Shown piece after piece: positions 8,301 to 17,288 of a stretch of DNA of 64,000 nucleotides. Location of the stretch: contig CAZOFT010000005.1 in NCBI GenBank assembly GCA_964579395.1, positions 28,384-92,383 of the forward strand. The letters are read 5' to 3'. Source of the stretch: JACOTV01 sp964579395 (GTDB lineage Bacteria; Patescibacteriota; Microgenomatia; UBA1406; GWC2-37-13). A model generated the notes under the pieces. It searched no databases and was not told where the DNA came from. It saw nothing but the letters and a program-made list of their open reading frames with translations. The position numbers were made by a program, and so were the translations under genes. Every line of letters starts with the position of its first letter. Positions within the stretch are counted from its first letter, which is position 1.

Positions 8301-9623
8301 ATGGAAGATGCATTTGTAATACAAGGCGGGAGCAAGATCGAGGGCGAAATCGCCCTTGCCGGGTCTAAAAACATTGCACTCAAGGTGCTCATTGCTGCGA
8401 TGCTTGTGGATGGGGAAGTGGTGATCCGCAACGTTCCGCGCATCGGGGATGTGGAGGAGCTTCTTCACCTGATGCAGCTTCTCGGTGTGGCAATAAGTTG
8501 GGATAGTGAGCACACCATTCGGATTGACTCCAGACAGATGAGTGAGAGTGAAGTTGATCTGCTGCATGGCTCAAAAATCCGCGTGTCATTTCTCTTGTTT
8601 GCGCCGCTTTTGCAGCGATTCGGTCAGTGTCGTATACCGAATCCGGGTGGATGTCGTTTGGGTGCGCGTTCCATCGATCGTATTGTTGAGGGACTTGTGC
8701 AGCTGGGGGCAGAAGTAGAATATGAGTCAGACACCGGTTTCTACGATGCACGGCTTGCCGCAAAACCGCGCGGCACCTACCGATTTGCCAAGCCGTCACA
8801 CACCGGAACTGAGTTGTTGATCATGTTTGCGACGTTGGGTGAGGATGAGGTAGTGATTGAAAACGCCGCGCTTGAGCCGGAGATTGATGAGCTTATTGCC
8901 TTTTTAACTCACTGCGGCGCACGTATTCACCGCGAGGGTGCCCGCATCGCAGTCAAAGGAGTCAGTCGGCTGCAGCAGGCGCAGGAATATGCCGTGGCAC
9001 CTGATCGAAATGAAGCAGTTACCTATGCCACTCTGGCTATTGCCTCAGGCGGGAGTATTCACCTGACTAATATCACCGAAGACCAGTTCCCGTCGTTTGT
9101 CGAAGCGATACGGCGTACATCGAGTGTGGTCGAAGCGCGAGGTGAAGGAATTTATTTCAAAGCACCTGAAGTGATCGAGCCGGTAAGTATCGTGACCCAG
9201 GTGCACCCGGGTTTTATGACCGATTGGCAGCCCAACTGGGCGGTACTGATGACACAAGCCAAAGGCACCAGCACCATTCATGAAACCATCTTTGAAAATC
9301 GATTTGCCTATGTGGAGGAATTGCTCAAACTGGGAGCAGACATCAACTACTACCAGCCGGTCGTGGACAATCCTCGTGATGTGTATCAATTCAGTTACAA
9401 CCCTGATGATATTTATCTGCAGGCGATTGAGATTCGCGGTCCCACTGAACTGCATGGCGGTGCGCTGCAAGTGCATGATCTTCGTGCAGGCGCAACACTT
9501 CTGATCGGCGCATTGATTGCACAGGGAGAATCTGTTATCACCAATATCCAAACGTTGGATCGCGGATATGAGGCGATCGAGAAGAAAGTAAATGCACTTG
9601 GTGGACATGTAAAACGTGTCTGA
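8301..9623 (+). CDS. murA: UDP-N-acetylglucosamine 1-carboxyvinyltransferase MurA
   Basis: MurA transfers enolpyruvate from PEP to UDP-GlcNAc, the first committed step of peptidoglycan synthesis. The two-fold inside-out barrel is recognisable, with GSKNIALKVLIAAML near the start and the catalytic loop NPGGCRLGAR. The active-site cysteine is Cys118, so the protein has the fosfomycin-target form rather than the Cys-to-Asp resistant form. The substrate-binding R-[AG]-G motif is DLRAGATLLI near residue 394. Length 440 is normal for the family (about 420-440). Confidence 0.95.
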   Translation: MEDAFVIQGGSKIEGEIALAGSKNIALKVLIAAMLVDGEVVIRNVPRIGDVEELLHLMQLLGVAISWDSEHTIRIDSRQMSESEVDLLHGSKIRVSFLLFAPLLQRFGQCRIPNPGGCRLGARSIDRIVEGLVQLGAEVEYESDTGFYDARLAAKPRGTYRFAKPSHTGTELLIMFATLGEDEVVIENAALEPEIDELIAFLTHCGARIHREGARIAVKGVSRLQQAQEYAVAPDRNEAVTYATLAIASGGSIHLTNITEDQFPSFVEAIRRTSSVVEARGEGIYFKAPEVIEPVSIVTQVHPGFMTDWQPNWAVLMTQAKGTSTIHETIFENRFAYVEELLKLGADINYYQPVVDNPRDVYQFSYNPDDIYLQAIEIRGPTELHGGALQVHDLRAGATLLIGALIAQGESVITNIQTLDRGYEAIEKKVNALGGHVKRV

Positions 9624-9626
9624 CTC

Positions 9627-9635
9627 TGGTAGTAT
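9627..9635 (+). promoter_or_regulatory. Extended -10 (TGG-TAGTAT) of dgkA
   Basis: TGGTAGTAT just after murA predicts a start at 9642, two bases before the dgkA ATG at 9644. Confidence 0.5.
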
Positions 9636-9643
9636 GTTTATAT

Positions 9644-10006
9644 ATGCTTAAGAAACATTCACTCTCGATAAAGTACGCGTATGAAGGAATGGTCTGGGCA
9701 TTTCGGACGCAGGCAAACTACCGCATACATTTTTTTCTCTCGATTGTCGCAGTGCTTGCGAGTTATTTTTTTCAGATCAGTTACGTAGAGTTTCTCATCA
9801 TCGTGCTGATGATTTTTATCGGCATTATGGTCGAAGCGCTCAACACCGCAATAGAACAGACAACTGATGCGATTGATAAGCAATGGCGTGAGGATATCAA
9901 GATTGCAAAAGATGTGGCTGCAGCTGCCATGCTCATCTTTTCCTTCGGCGCACTTCTTATTGCATCGCTGATTTTTGTCCCGTATATAGTGCGGTATATC
10001 AACTAA
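9644..10006 (+). CDS. dgkA: DgkA-family undecaprenol/diacylglycerol kinase
   Basis: A 120-residue integral membrane kinase with three predicted helices. The family core is visible as FRTQANYRIHFFLS, then VEALNTAIEQTTDAI (the E-x-x-N-T-A-I-E active-site signature) and the final KDVAAAAMLIFS segment. Gram-positive members phosphorylate undecaprenol to return lipid carrier to wall synthesis, and that role fits a gene placed between murA and mraY. The substrate is inferred from context. Confidence 0.88.
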   Translation: MLKKHSLSIKYAYEGMVWAFRTQANYRIHFFLSIVAVLASYFFQISYVEFLIIVLMIFIGIMVEALNTAIEQTTDAIDKQWREDIKIAKDVAAAAMLIFSFGALLIASLIFVPYIVRYIN

Positions 10007-10018
10007 GAGGTCATTCCT

Positions 10019-11056
10019 ATGCCGACGTATTTGTTTTCCACGTTCATCTCATTTCTCGTACATGCAGTCCTGATTGTTCCGTTTATTAACTTCCTCTATA
10101 AAAATAAAGTTCAGCGACAAAAACAGATAACCAAAGACGCGTTTAATCAGAAGACTCCTATTTTTGACACCTACAACCATCATAAAGCAGGAGTTCCCGT
10201 CGGCGGCGGTATACTGATTATTGCCACCACCCTTGCTTTATACGGATTTTTCTTTTTGCTCATATATTTCTATCGGCAGCAAGTGCTCACGCTCTATCCG
10301 TCGGTGTTGTCGGAGGTGAAGATATTGGTGTTTACTTTTTTGGGCTTCGGGCTTCTGGGATTTTATGATGATCTGACGAAAATATTTTTCTTTAAAAAAG
10401 ACAACTTTTTCGGGCTGCGCTTACGACACAAGCTGATACTGGAGATTGTGCTCGCACTTATTATTGCATATTGGTTGTATGCCGAGCTGCGTATTGATTT
10501 TATCAATATTCCGTATCTGGGTCAGTTTTCACTGTCATGGTGGTATGTGCTGTTTGCGGCGTTTGTCATCATCGCCTTTTCCAATGCGGTCAACATCACC
10601 GATGGTCTTGACGGATTGGCTACGGGTGTGCTGATGATCGCCCTCTCGAGTTTTTGGATATATGCCGCGCGTACTTTAGACATTCCGTTATCTCTTTTTA
10701 TAGGCATTTGGCTCGGGGGACTGGTGGCCTTTTTGTACTTTAATATTCCGCCTGCACGCATCATGCTGGGTGACTCGGGAGCGCTTGCTTTCGGGGCGGT
10801 GTTTGCGGTGATCGGACTCATGTTGGGTAAAGCATTCAGTCTTCCCATTATCGGTGGTATTTTTGTGATTGAGATCGGCTCGTCATTCATACAGCTTATG
10901 AGCAAGCGATTCCGCCGGCGCAAAGCATTTACCGCAGCTCCGCTTCATCTTCTTTTGCAGTATCGCGGATGGGAAGAGCCCAAGATCGTCATGCGCTTTT
11001 GGCTCCTGTCGATTCTCTGTGCGGTTGTCGGCCTCATGCTCGCATTCCTTCGCTAA
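10019..11056 (+). CDS. mraY: Phospho-MurNAc-pentapeptide transferase MraY
   Basis: MraY transfers phospho-MurNAc-pentapeptide to undecaprenyl phosphate, giving lipid I. It has about ten hydrophobic helices in 345 residues and the family aspartates in GLLGFYDDLTK (near 118) and NAVNITDGLDGLA (near 190), plus LGDSGALAFGA. The usual C-terminal H-H-H motif region is replaced by APLHLLLQYRGWEE. A good Shine-Dalgarno (AGAGGT, 8 bases before the ATG) marks it as a downstream operon gene, unlike the leaderless neighbours. Confidence 0.93.
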   Translation: MPTYLFSTFISFLVHAVLIVPFINFLYKNKVQRQKQITKDAFNQKTPIFDTYNHHKAGVPVGGGILIIATTLALYGFFFLLIYFYRQQVLTLYPSVLSEVKILVFTFLGFGLLGFYDDLTKIFFFKKDNFFGLRLRHKLILEIVLALIIAYWLYAELRIDFINIPYLGQFSLSWWYVLFAAFVIIAFSNAVNITDGLDGLATGVLMIALSSFWIYAARTLDIPLSLFIGIWLGGLVAFLYFNIPPARIMLGDSGALAFGAVFAVIGLMLGKAFSLPIIGGIFVIEIGSSFIQLMSKRFRRRKAFTAAPLHLLLQYRGWEEPKIVMRFWLLSILCAVVGLMLAFLR

Positions 11057-11097
11057 TCGCACCCGTTCCACCATTTGCCTCACGCCTCTTTGACGAG

Positions 11098-11103
11098 TAG
11101 TAT
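11098..11103 (+). promoter_or_regulatory. -10 box (TAGTAT) of ftsW
   Basis: Predicted transcript start is 11110, five bases before ATG 11115. This argues that 11115, not the earlier ATG at 11106, is the start used. Confidence 0.45.
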
Positions 11104-11114
11104 ATATGGTGCAT

Positions 11115-12266
11115 ATGCCCAGAAAACGTACCTATGCCCATCGTGCCGATCACGGCCATTTGTATGAGCGCCTTTCTCACGGTGCCCGCGCGCTGCGGCC
11201 GTTTCAACTGTATATTATCGTGCTTCTTTTGTCTGTCATCGGACTCTTTTTTGTGTTTGAATCATCGTCGGTGCGAAGCATTGATGAGTACGGAAACAGC
11301 TTTCACTATTTCAATCTCCATGCTCTGCGTATTCTGATGGGGTGCGGGTTGATGGTGTTTTTTTCGTTTTTTGATTATCGACGATTTCAACAGCTTGCGT
11401 TTTCTGCTATGGTCATCGCCATCGGTTTGTTGTTTCTGGTTTTGATTCCCGGGATCGGCTCTACAGGTGGTGGTGCACGTAGCTGGATTGAGTTGGGACC
11501 ACTCAGCTTTCAACCGACTGACTTTGCCAAAGTGGCAGTCATCATCTATCTGGCAACCTGGTTTATGAACAAAGAAAAAAAACGATTTGTTCCTTTTGTA
11601 TCCTTGATGGGGTTTTTGGTATTTCTTATCATGTTGCAGCCAGACATGGGAACGGCAACTATTATTTTGGGGATAAGTATTGTAATGTATTTTCTGGCAG
11701 GTTCTCAGCTGACCTTTTTGTTTGCACTGGTGCCGGCGATGATTGCGGGGTTTGCCTTGCTTGCGGTTGTCGCGCCATATCGTGTGGCTCGCATCACAGC
11801 ATTTATGAACCCGAATGCTGATCCGCAAGGAGTCGGCTATCACATCAATCAGATTTTTATCTCCCTGCATAACGGTGGCATTTTCGGTCGCGGATTTGGC
11901 GCGTCAAAGCAGAAATACCTGTATTTACCGGAAGCACACACTGACTCTATTTTTGCGATTATCGGAGAAGAGTTTGGATTTATAGGCGCATCGCTTTTAA
12001 TATTCTTGCTGTTTGTATTTTTGTATCGTCTGTATCAGATTACCTACAGCAGCAAAGACCGCTTCGGGATGTTTTTGGGTGGCGGTATTATGGCGTACTT
12101 TGCGATTCAGATTATTATCAATCTTGGCGGGATGGTTGCACTGATGCCGCTGACCGGCGTGCCACTGCCGTTTGTTTCCTACGGCGGGTCAAATCTCCTG
12201 GTGTCATATACATTGGTCGGCGTGATGGTAAGCATTGCCCGTCATGCCCGTCAGTCGTCGCGCTGA
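11115..12266 (+). CDS. ftsW: SEDS-family peptidoglycan polymerase FtsW
   Basis: FtsW is the septal glycosyltransferase that polymerises lipid II together with the class B PBP. About ten membrane helices follow a basic cytoplasmic N-terminus. SEDS signatures seen: GARSWIELGPLSFQPTDFAK, MLQPDMGTATI, GVGYHINQ and the C-terminal TGVPLPFVSYGGSNL. At 383 residues it is normal. It sits between mraY and murG. It is one of two SEDS genes in the window; the other, at 21796, is the RodA-type. I chose ATG 11115 because the -10 box would place the earlier ATG upstream of transcription start. Confidence 0.92.
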   Translation: MPRKRTYAHRADHGHLYERLSHGARALRPFQLYIIVLLLSVIGLFFVFESSSVRSIDEYGNSFHYFNLHALRILMGCGLMVFFSFFDYRRFQQLAFSAMVIAIGLLFLVLIPGIGSTGGGARSWIELGPLSFQPTDFAKVAVIIYLATWFMNKEKKRFVPFVSLMGFLVFLIMLQPDMGTATIILGISIVMYFLAGSQLTFLFALVPAMIAGFALLAVVAPYRVARITAFMNPNADPQGVGYHINQIFISLHNGGIFGRGFGASKQKYLYLPEAHTDSIFAIIGEEFGFIGASLLIFLLFVFLYRLYQITYSSKDRFGMFLGGGIMAYFAIQIIINLGGMVALMPLTGVPLPFVSYGGSNLLVSYTLVGVMVSIARHARQSSR

Positions 12267-12281
12267 TCCGGGGGCACTTTC

Positions 12282-12290
12282 TGGTATTAT
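12282..12290 (+). promoter_or_regulatory. Extended -10 (TGG-TATTAT) of murG (leaderless)
   Basis: TGGTATTAT predicts a start at 12297, one base before the murG ATG at 12298. No Shine-Dalgarno is seen. Confidence 0.5.
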
Positions 12291-12297
12291 AAAAAGC

Positions 12298-13392
12298 ATG
12301 AAGATGCTTATAACCGGTGCGCACCCCGCTCCGGCACTAGCCATGACTGATGAAGTGCTCAAGCACCGCGGAACAAGTGTGGTCTTTGTCGGGCGAAAAC
12401 ATGCGCAAGAAGGCGACCCGGCATTCTCATTTGAATATCAAGAGATCCAAAAGCGTCAGAGCGTGCGCTTTATTCATCTTCCTGCCGGGCGTCTGACCCG
12501 CAGCCTGACTGCCCGCAGCATCAAACAGATTCTTCTTATTCCATGGGGGTTTTTGATGGCGCTTATCACTATGGCGCAGGAACGCCCGGATGTGGTGATG
12601 TCTTTTGGCGGCTATATTGCGCTGCCGATTACAGCTGCTGCGTGGCTTCTTGGTGTGCCCGTATATACGCATGAGCAGACTATTGCGCCGGGCTTGGCCA
12701 ATGTGTGGATCGGACGACTCGCAAAGCGGGTGTTTGTGGCGTTTCCCCAGGCAGCTGATTCGTTTGATCGGCAGAAAACAACAGTCGTTGGTAATCCGGT
12801 GCGCGAAGCCGTGTTTACAGGAGTTCCGTCACTCGATATCGGTGTCGATCGACCGCTGTTGTTTGTGACGGGTGGGTCGTTGGGCTCACATAGTATTAAC
12901 GTGCATATTGAAGCGATTTTGCCGGAGCTGCTGAAAGAATTTGACATCGTGCATCAGACCGGAGATACGCAGGAGTTTCAGGATTATGAGCGCCTCAGCA
13001 AGAAACAGAATGAGCAGTATAAGGTATATAAGCAAATCTCCACGTTTGATATCGGGCAAATCTATGCCACGGCCAAACTCGTGGTGTCACGAGCCGGAGC
13101 CAATACGGTGAGTGAGCTGTGCGCATTGCATCTACCTTCAGTGCTCATGCCGCTTCCCTGGTCTGCGCGGGGTGAGCAGGAGAAGCATGCGCAGTATCTG
13201 CAAGATGAGGGAGTGGCTTTGATGGTACGCCAAAGTGAGCCAAGCACCACGCTTCTGGCGGCGATTCGTGAAATGCATGGACGAACATTCGATGCGAATG
13301 TGTTTGAGCATCTCGAGCACCTGGGATCACGCACTTGTGCTGCGACTATGTATGAGTTGATTGTCAAGGATCGCGCTGCCGCTGTCACATGA
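12298..13392 (+). CDS. murG: UDP-GlcNAc:lipid I N-acetylglucosaminyltransferase MurG
   Basis: MurG adds GlcNAc to lipid I to give lipid II on the inner membrane face. It is a two-domain GT-B enzyme: the N-half has GAHPAPALAMTDEVLK and a VMSFGGYIALPI segment, and the C-half has LFVTGGSLGSHSIN, SRAGANTVSEL and LPSVLMPLPW, which bind UDP-GlcNAc. Length 364 is typical. The frame is open back to 12235 within ftsW, but ATG 12298 matches both homologue starts and the leaderless promoter. It overlaps ftsQ by 4 bases. Confidence 0.93.
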   Translation: MKMLITGAHPAPALAMTDEVLKHRGTSVVFVGRKHAQEGDPAFSFEYQEIQKRQSVRFIHLPAGRLTRSLTARSIKQILLIPWGFLMALITMAQERPDVVMSFGGYIALPITAAAWLLGVPVYTHEQTIAPGLANVWIGRLAKRVFVAFPQAADSFDRQKTTVVGNPVREAVFTGVPSLDIGVDRPLLFVTGGSLGSHSINVHIEAILPELLKEFDIVHQTGDTQEFQDYERLSKKQNEQYKVYKQISTFDIGQIYATAKLVVSRAGANTVSELCALHLPSVLMPLPWSARGEQEKHAQYLQDEGVALMVRQSEPSTTLLAAIREMHGRTFDANVFEHLEHLGSRTCAATMYELIVKDRAAAVT

Positions 13393-14129
13393 AAGTGCCA
13401 CACCTGTCCGCACCGTCCGGAATCCGCTTTCCGTCGCGCGTGATTGCAGCGGCTGCTGCAGGGATCGTGCTGGCCACGGTGCTTGTTGTTGGTTATCGGA
13501 TGACTACCGTGTCCCATATCGATATGGTGCGCGTTGCCGGGAATGCGCAGGTGATTGGCAGTAATACGCTCTATGGCACCAGTATGCTATGGGGGGTGAC
13601 TGACCGTGAAAAGCAACTGCAGGATGCAAATCCGCATATTGAAAAGCTGGTGTTGGTGCGCAAGTGGCCTGACACGTTGGTTCTGATGACGGTGGCTCGA
13701 AAACCGGTCGCCTGGATTCAAGCTGATGCAGGAGTGATGACTGTTGATACAAACGGATACGTGTTGCGCCGCGAACGTGATGAAAGTGCGACTCGCTCTG
13801 CGGAACTTACCCAAATCAGTCTGTTCCAGCGACTTGCCTTTGATCAATATCAAGTAGGAGATCGACTGACTATCAATCAGTTGCATAGTGCACTGGCTAT
13901 TCTTGAGTATCTGACTCAACGGGAGGCGCTTGCTGTCAAACATATTGCTATTGGCTCCGCGAATGTGATACGATGTAGTGTGGAAGATGCGGAAATTATC
14001 TTTGCGGCAGATAAGGATGTGCAAGTGCAAGGATACGTGCTGCATCAGCTGTTAGAACAATTCACACGAAGCGGACGCACGTATCGCACAATCGACCTGC
14101 GCTTTGATAAGCCGGTTGTTGTGTTTTAG
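13389..14129 (+). CDS. ftsQ: Cell division protein FtsQ/DivIB
   Basis: A bitopic divisome protein of 246 residues. A short basic cytoplasmic tail is followed by one membrane helix (about residues 18-38), then a POTRA-like segment beginning HIDMVRVAGNAQV and a beta domain with the family pattern KLVLVRKWPDTLVLMTVARKP (a W/F-P-x-x-L motif) and WIQADAGVMTVDTNGYVL. FtsQ bridges early and late division proteins. It is translationally coupled to murG (ATGA) and precedes ftsA by 25 bases. Confidence 0.88.
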   Translation: MKVPHLSAPSGIRFPSRVIAAAAAGIVLATVLVVGYRMTTVSHIDMVRVAGNAQVIGSNTLYGTSMLWGVTDREKQLQDANPHIEKLVLVRKWPDTLVLMTVARKPVAWIQADAGVMTVDTNGYVLRRERDESATRSAELTQISLFQRLAFDQYQVGDRLTINQLHSALAILEYLTQREALAVKHIAIGSANVIRCSVEDAEIIFAADKDVQVQGYVLHQLLEQFTRSGRTYRTIDLRFDKPVVVF

Positions 14130-14154
14130 TCGTGCAGTTTTTTCATTCAAGATT

Positions 14155-15423
14155 ATGGCGGATAAACTTATTTGTGGCGTCGACATCGGGAGCTCCAAGA
14201 TTGCAACCGTAGTCGCCACACAGCTCAAAGAAGAGGAAAATCTGCGTGTAATCGGTTTTAATGCTACCCCCTCTCGCGGCGTCAAACGGGGATTGATCGT
14301 CGATATTGACCAAGTCACCAATGCCGTTGAAGAAAGTATCGAAAAAGCCGAGCGCATGGCGGGTCACAAGATCACTCATGCCTATGTGAGCGTGGGCGGA
14401 CCGCATATTGCCTCTTTGAATTCTCACGGTGTCGTGGCAGTCTCAAGCCCCCAGGATGGAATTGCTCATGAAGATGTGGCGCGTGTCGTGGACGCAGCGC
14501 GGGCAATATCGCTCTCTAACACCCGTCAGATCATCGATGTGTCTCCCCGCGAGTATATTGTGGATGGCCAGGCAGGAATCAAAAATCCGGTCGGCATGAG
14601 CGGCGTGCGCCTTGAAGTGGATACCCACATCATCACAGCGTCGCTTACCAATCTGAAAAACATTGATCGTTGTCTCTCGGAGCTGGGGGTCACCAATGCC
14701 GGTTATATTTTCTCCGGCCTGGCGTCAGCTACTGCTGTTCTTACCGATACAGAAAAAGAACTCGGCGTGGTCTTGGTAGATATCGGCGGCGGGAAGATGG
14801 ATATTTGTCTCTATGCAGAAGGTGCATTATCGTATTCGGGCTCTGTGCCAATCGGCGCCAAGCACATCACCAACGACATCGCAGTCGGCCTTCGCGTCTC
14901 GCTGGAATCAGCCGAGCGTATCAAACTCTTTCTCAGCAAACACGTAGACAAACTCCTCAAGCATAAGAAAAAAGATGATGTACTTGATTTGAGTAGCCTT
15001 CACTTGCCTGAGCAGCTCAATGAAATTTCTATGAAAATGCTGTTGGATTCTATAATCGGTGCGCGACTTGAGGAAATGTATCGCATGATTTTTGATGTCA
15101 TTGAAGAAAGCGGCTTTTCCAAGCAGATTCCTTCAGGCGTGGTGATCACCGGGGGAGGCGCTCTGACTGTCGGCATGGTGGAAATAGGACGTAAAGTATT
15201 AGGGCTTCCGATTCGCCTCGGTGTGCCAGGCGAGATCTCAGGACTCTTGGATGAGATTCTTGATCCGCAGTATGCGGCAACAGTCGGATTGATTTTATCG
15301 CGAAGTGGCAATATAATGGAGGCGGAGTCCAGTGTGATTCAATTTAATCGCATGTTTAAGGGCTTTAAGTGGGATCAATCGTTTGATCGCGTCAAAGAGA
15401 TGCTCAAACAGTTTATTCCGTAA
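14155..15423 (+). CDS. ftsA: Cell division protein FtsA
   Basis: FtsA is the actin-like protein that tethers FtsZ to the membrane. The actin-fold motifs are seen: CGVDIGSSKIATVV (phosphate 1), LVDIGGGKMDICL (phosphate 2) and GVVITGGGALTVGM (adenosine). The SHS2 (1C) insertion lies around HAYVSVGGPHI. The C-terminus ends in an amphipathic stretch (FDRVKEMLKQFI) that suits a membrane-targeting sequence. The start at 14155 is chosen because MADKLICGVDIG aligns with family starts; the frame is open upstream into ftsQ. It is 7 bases from ftsZ. Confidence 0.93.
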   Translation: MADKLICGVDIGSSKIATVVATQLKEEENLRVIGFNATPSRGVKRGLIVDIDQVTNAVEESIEKAERMAGHKITHAYVSVGGPHIASLNSHGVVAVSSPQDGIAHEDVARVVDAARAISLSNTRQIIDVSPREYIVDGQAGIKNPVGMSGVRLEVDTHIITASLTNLKNIDRCLSELGVTNAGYIFSGLASATAVLTDTEKELGVVLVDIGGGKMDICLYAEGALSYSGSVPIGAKHITNDIAVGLRVSLESAERIKLFLSKHVDKLLKHKKKDDVLDLSSLHLPEQLNEISMKMLLDSIIGARLEEMYRMIFDVIEESGFSKQIPSGVVITGGGALTVGMVEIGRKVLGLPIRLGVPGEISGLLDEILDPQYAATVGLILSRSGNIMEAESSVIQFNRMFKGFKWDQSFDRVKEMLKQFIP

Positions 15424-15430
15424 TCAAGTT

Positions 15431-16678
15431 ATGCTCGTGAAACCTCGTGCCGGACAACCGGCCAATATCAAAGTAATCGGTGTCGGTGGCGGTGGCGGAA
15501 ATGCCATTGAAACCATGATTCAGGAAGGAGGAATCCCCGGTGTTGAGTTTGTGGTGGTAAACACCGATGCGCAAGCACTTCTTCACAGTAAAGCAAACAT
15601 CAAAGTCCAAATCGGTGATGCGGTAACACGCGGTCTGGGATCGGGTGGTAATCCTGACATGGGCCGCCAGGCAGCAGAGGAGTCAATTGATAAACTCAAA
15701 GATGAACTCACCGGAGCAGATATGGTATTTATTACCTGCGGTGAAGGCGGTGGCACAGGAACAGGAGCGGCGCCGGTCGTGGCTCAGGTGGCAAAGGAAA
15801 TGGGTGCGCTTACTGTGGCTGTCGTGACAAAGCCGTTTGATTTTGAAGGTGCCAAGCGTAAAATGACCGCCGAAGAAGGGGTAGAGACGCTTAAAGAGCA
15901 AGTCGACACGCTCATCGTTGTCCCGAATCAGAAGATACTGCAGGTTGTCGATCGCAAAACTTCTATTGTCGACGCTTTCAAACGCATTGACTCGATCCTC
16001 CATCAGGGAGTAAAAGGCATTGCAGAGCTCATTACCGTCGCTGGACTGATCAACGTGGACTTTGCCGATGTGCGAACCGTGATGAGCCAGGCCGGCACCG
16101 CGCTTATGGGGATGGGTGTTGGTAGCGGTGAAAAGCGCGCAATGCAAGCTATCAAGCAGGCAATCTCCTCACCGCTTCTGGATGTGTCGATCGAGGGTGC
16201 ACGCGGTGTGCTCTTTAATATCGTCGGAGGACCAGATCTTTCCATGAGCGAGATTGATGAAGCTGCCTCCATAATCCAAAAAACAGTTGATCCGGATGCC
16301 GATATCATCTTCGGCGCGGTTATTGATGAGAAGATGGTTGACCAGATAAAGATTACTCTTATCGCCACCAAGTTTGATGAAAGTCGTCTCAAGATGTTTG
16401 GCTATCAGTCAGCGCGTCGAGACGATATATTCGGCAAATCAGTTGAACCGGCACGCCCTGCACAAAAAGATCGCGAAGCCATGCCGGAGCCCGATGTAGA
16501 GGAAGACGAAGACGATTTTGACATCTTTGTCAAAAAACAGGAGCCTGAGAAAAAACCACAGAAACAAGAGTCTAAGCAAAAAGATCCATTTGCCGGTCTG
16601 GATGATTTTGATGAAGAACCATCCTTCTCAGATGATGACGATGGTTTTGATATCCCTGCCTTTTTGAGAAAGAAATAA
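15431..16678 (+). CDS. ftsZ: Cell division protein FtsZ
   Basis: FtsZ is the tubulin-like GTPase forming the Z ring. The GTP-binding loop GGGTGTG is at 106-112; the N-terminal IKVIGVGGGGGNAI, the NTDAQAL segment and the T7 catalytic loop region NVDFADVRTVM are intact. A disordered acidic and lysine-rich linker (about residues 335-405) leads to the C-terminal peptide DIPAFLRKK, the docking site for FtsA and other partners. Length is 415. The start at 15431 is set by homology; the frame is open upstream into ftsA. It is the last gene of the dcw cluster. Confidence 0.97.
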   Translation: MLVKPRAGQPANIKVIGVGGGGGNAIETMIQEGGIPGVEFVVVNTDAQALLHSKANIKVQIGDAVTRGLGSGGNPDMGRQAAEESIDKLKDELTGADMVFITCGEGGGTGTGAAPVVAQVAKEMGALTVAVVTKPFDFEGAKRKMTAEEGVETLKEQVDTLIVVPNQKILQVVDRKTSIVDAFKRIDSILHQGVKGIAELITVAGLINVDFADVRTVMSQAGTALMGMGVGSGEKRAMQAIKQAISSPLLDVSIEGARGVLFNIVGGPDLSMSEIDEAASIIQKTVDPDADIIFGAVIDEKMVDQIKITLIATKFDESRLKMFGYQSARRDDIFGKSVEPARPAQKDREAMPEPDVEEDEDDFDIFVKKQEPEKKPQKQESKQKDPFAGLDDFDEEPSFSDDDDGFDIPAFLRKK

Positions 16679-16715
16679 TCTGTCACGCTTCATGACAGAA
16701 GAGCCCATAGGTATT

Positions 16716-16724
16716 TGCTATAAT
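16716..16724 (+). promoter_or_regulatory. Extended -10 (TGC-TATAAT) of the gene at 16734
   Basis: A perfect TATAAT with an upstream TGn predicts transcript start at 16731, three bases before ATG 16734. It begins the tyrA triad after ftsZ. Confidence 0.6.
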
Positions 16725-16733
16725 GCAACTATT

Positions 16734-17288
16734 ATGAGCGAACGCCCCCCATTTTTGTCACCGGAATCACCCATGCCGCCGACAGTGCGTTACTTTACCG
16801 GAGCTTCACAGTCGGTTATTTTTGAAGATGCTGCACGCAACGCAGTAGCCTTTGGCGAGCTGCATCTGCAGCCTCAGGCGCGGTTTGTGAGCGGTATCGG
16901 GCTTGCTGATTCTGACGAATCGACATCCGCTGCGTTTGTATGCGGCCCCCGCCTGAATTTGCTCACCCCCCTTCTGACTGCTCGTGTACTGCACCATCAA
17001 ACAGCTATGGATATGCAGGTCGTGGTGGATACGGCGCTTGGAGTAAATGATTGGTTGCATGGTCGGGCAAATCCTCAAAAACAAGATGGCAGCCGCGCCT
17101 ATGTATACGCCCAACATCAAGTGGCGCCTGAGCTATTTGCTCTGGATCCTGAGCTGGTGGACGACTTGACGCTCGTACTGTTTTCCCAGGGAGTAGAGCT
17201 TGATTGGGTGGGTACGTACCGCAGTAAAAATGCAGTAGAATTAGGGACGATGCCTTTTTTAGATAAACTGGCTGAAGTTCATTTATGA
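16734..17288 (+). CDS. Protein of unknown function upstream of tyrA
   Basis: I do not recognise this 184-residue protein. It has no signal peptide or membrane helix and reads as a soluble alpha/beta protein. Visible features are a proline-rich N-terminus (PPFLSPESPMPP) and a short FVCGPRLNLLTPLLTARVLHH block. It starts at a strong leaderless promoter and overlaps tyrA by 4 bases, so the two are co-translated and probably work together. An earlier in-frame ATG at 16692 lies upstream of the promoter and is unlikely to be used. Confidence 0.75.
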   Translation: MSERPPFLSPESPMPPTVRYFTGASQSVIFEDAARNAVAFGELHLQPQARFVSGIGLADSDESTSAAFVCGPRLNLLTPLLTARVLHHQTAMDMQVVVDTALGVNDWLHGRANPQKQDGSRAYVYAQHQVAPELFALDPELVDDLTLVLFSQGVELDWVGTYRSKNAVELGTMPFLDKLAEVHL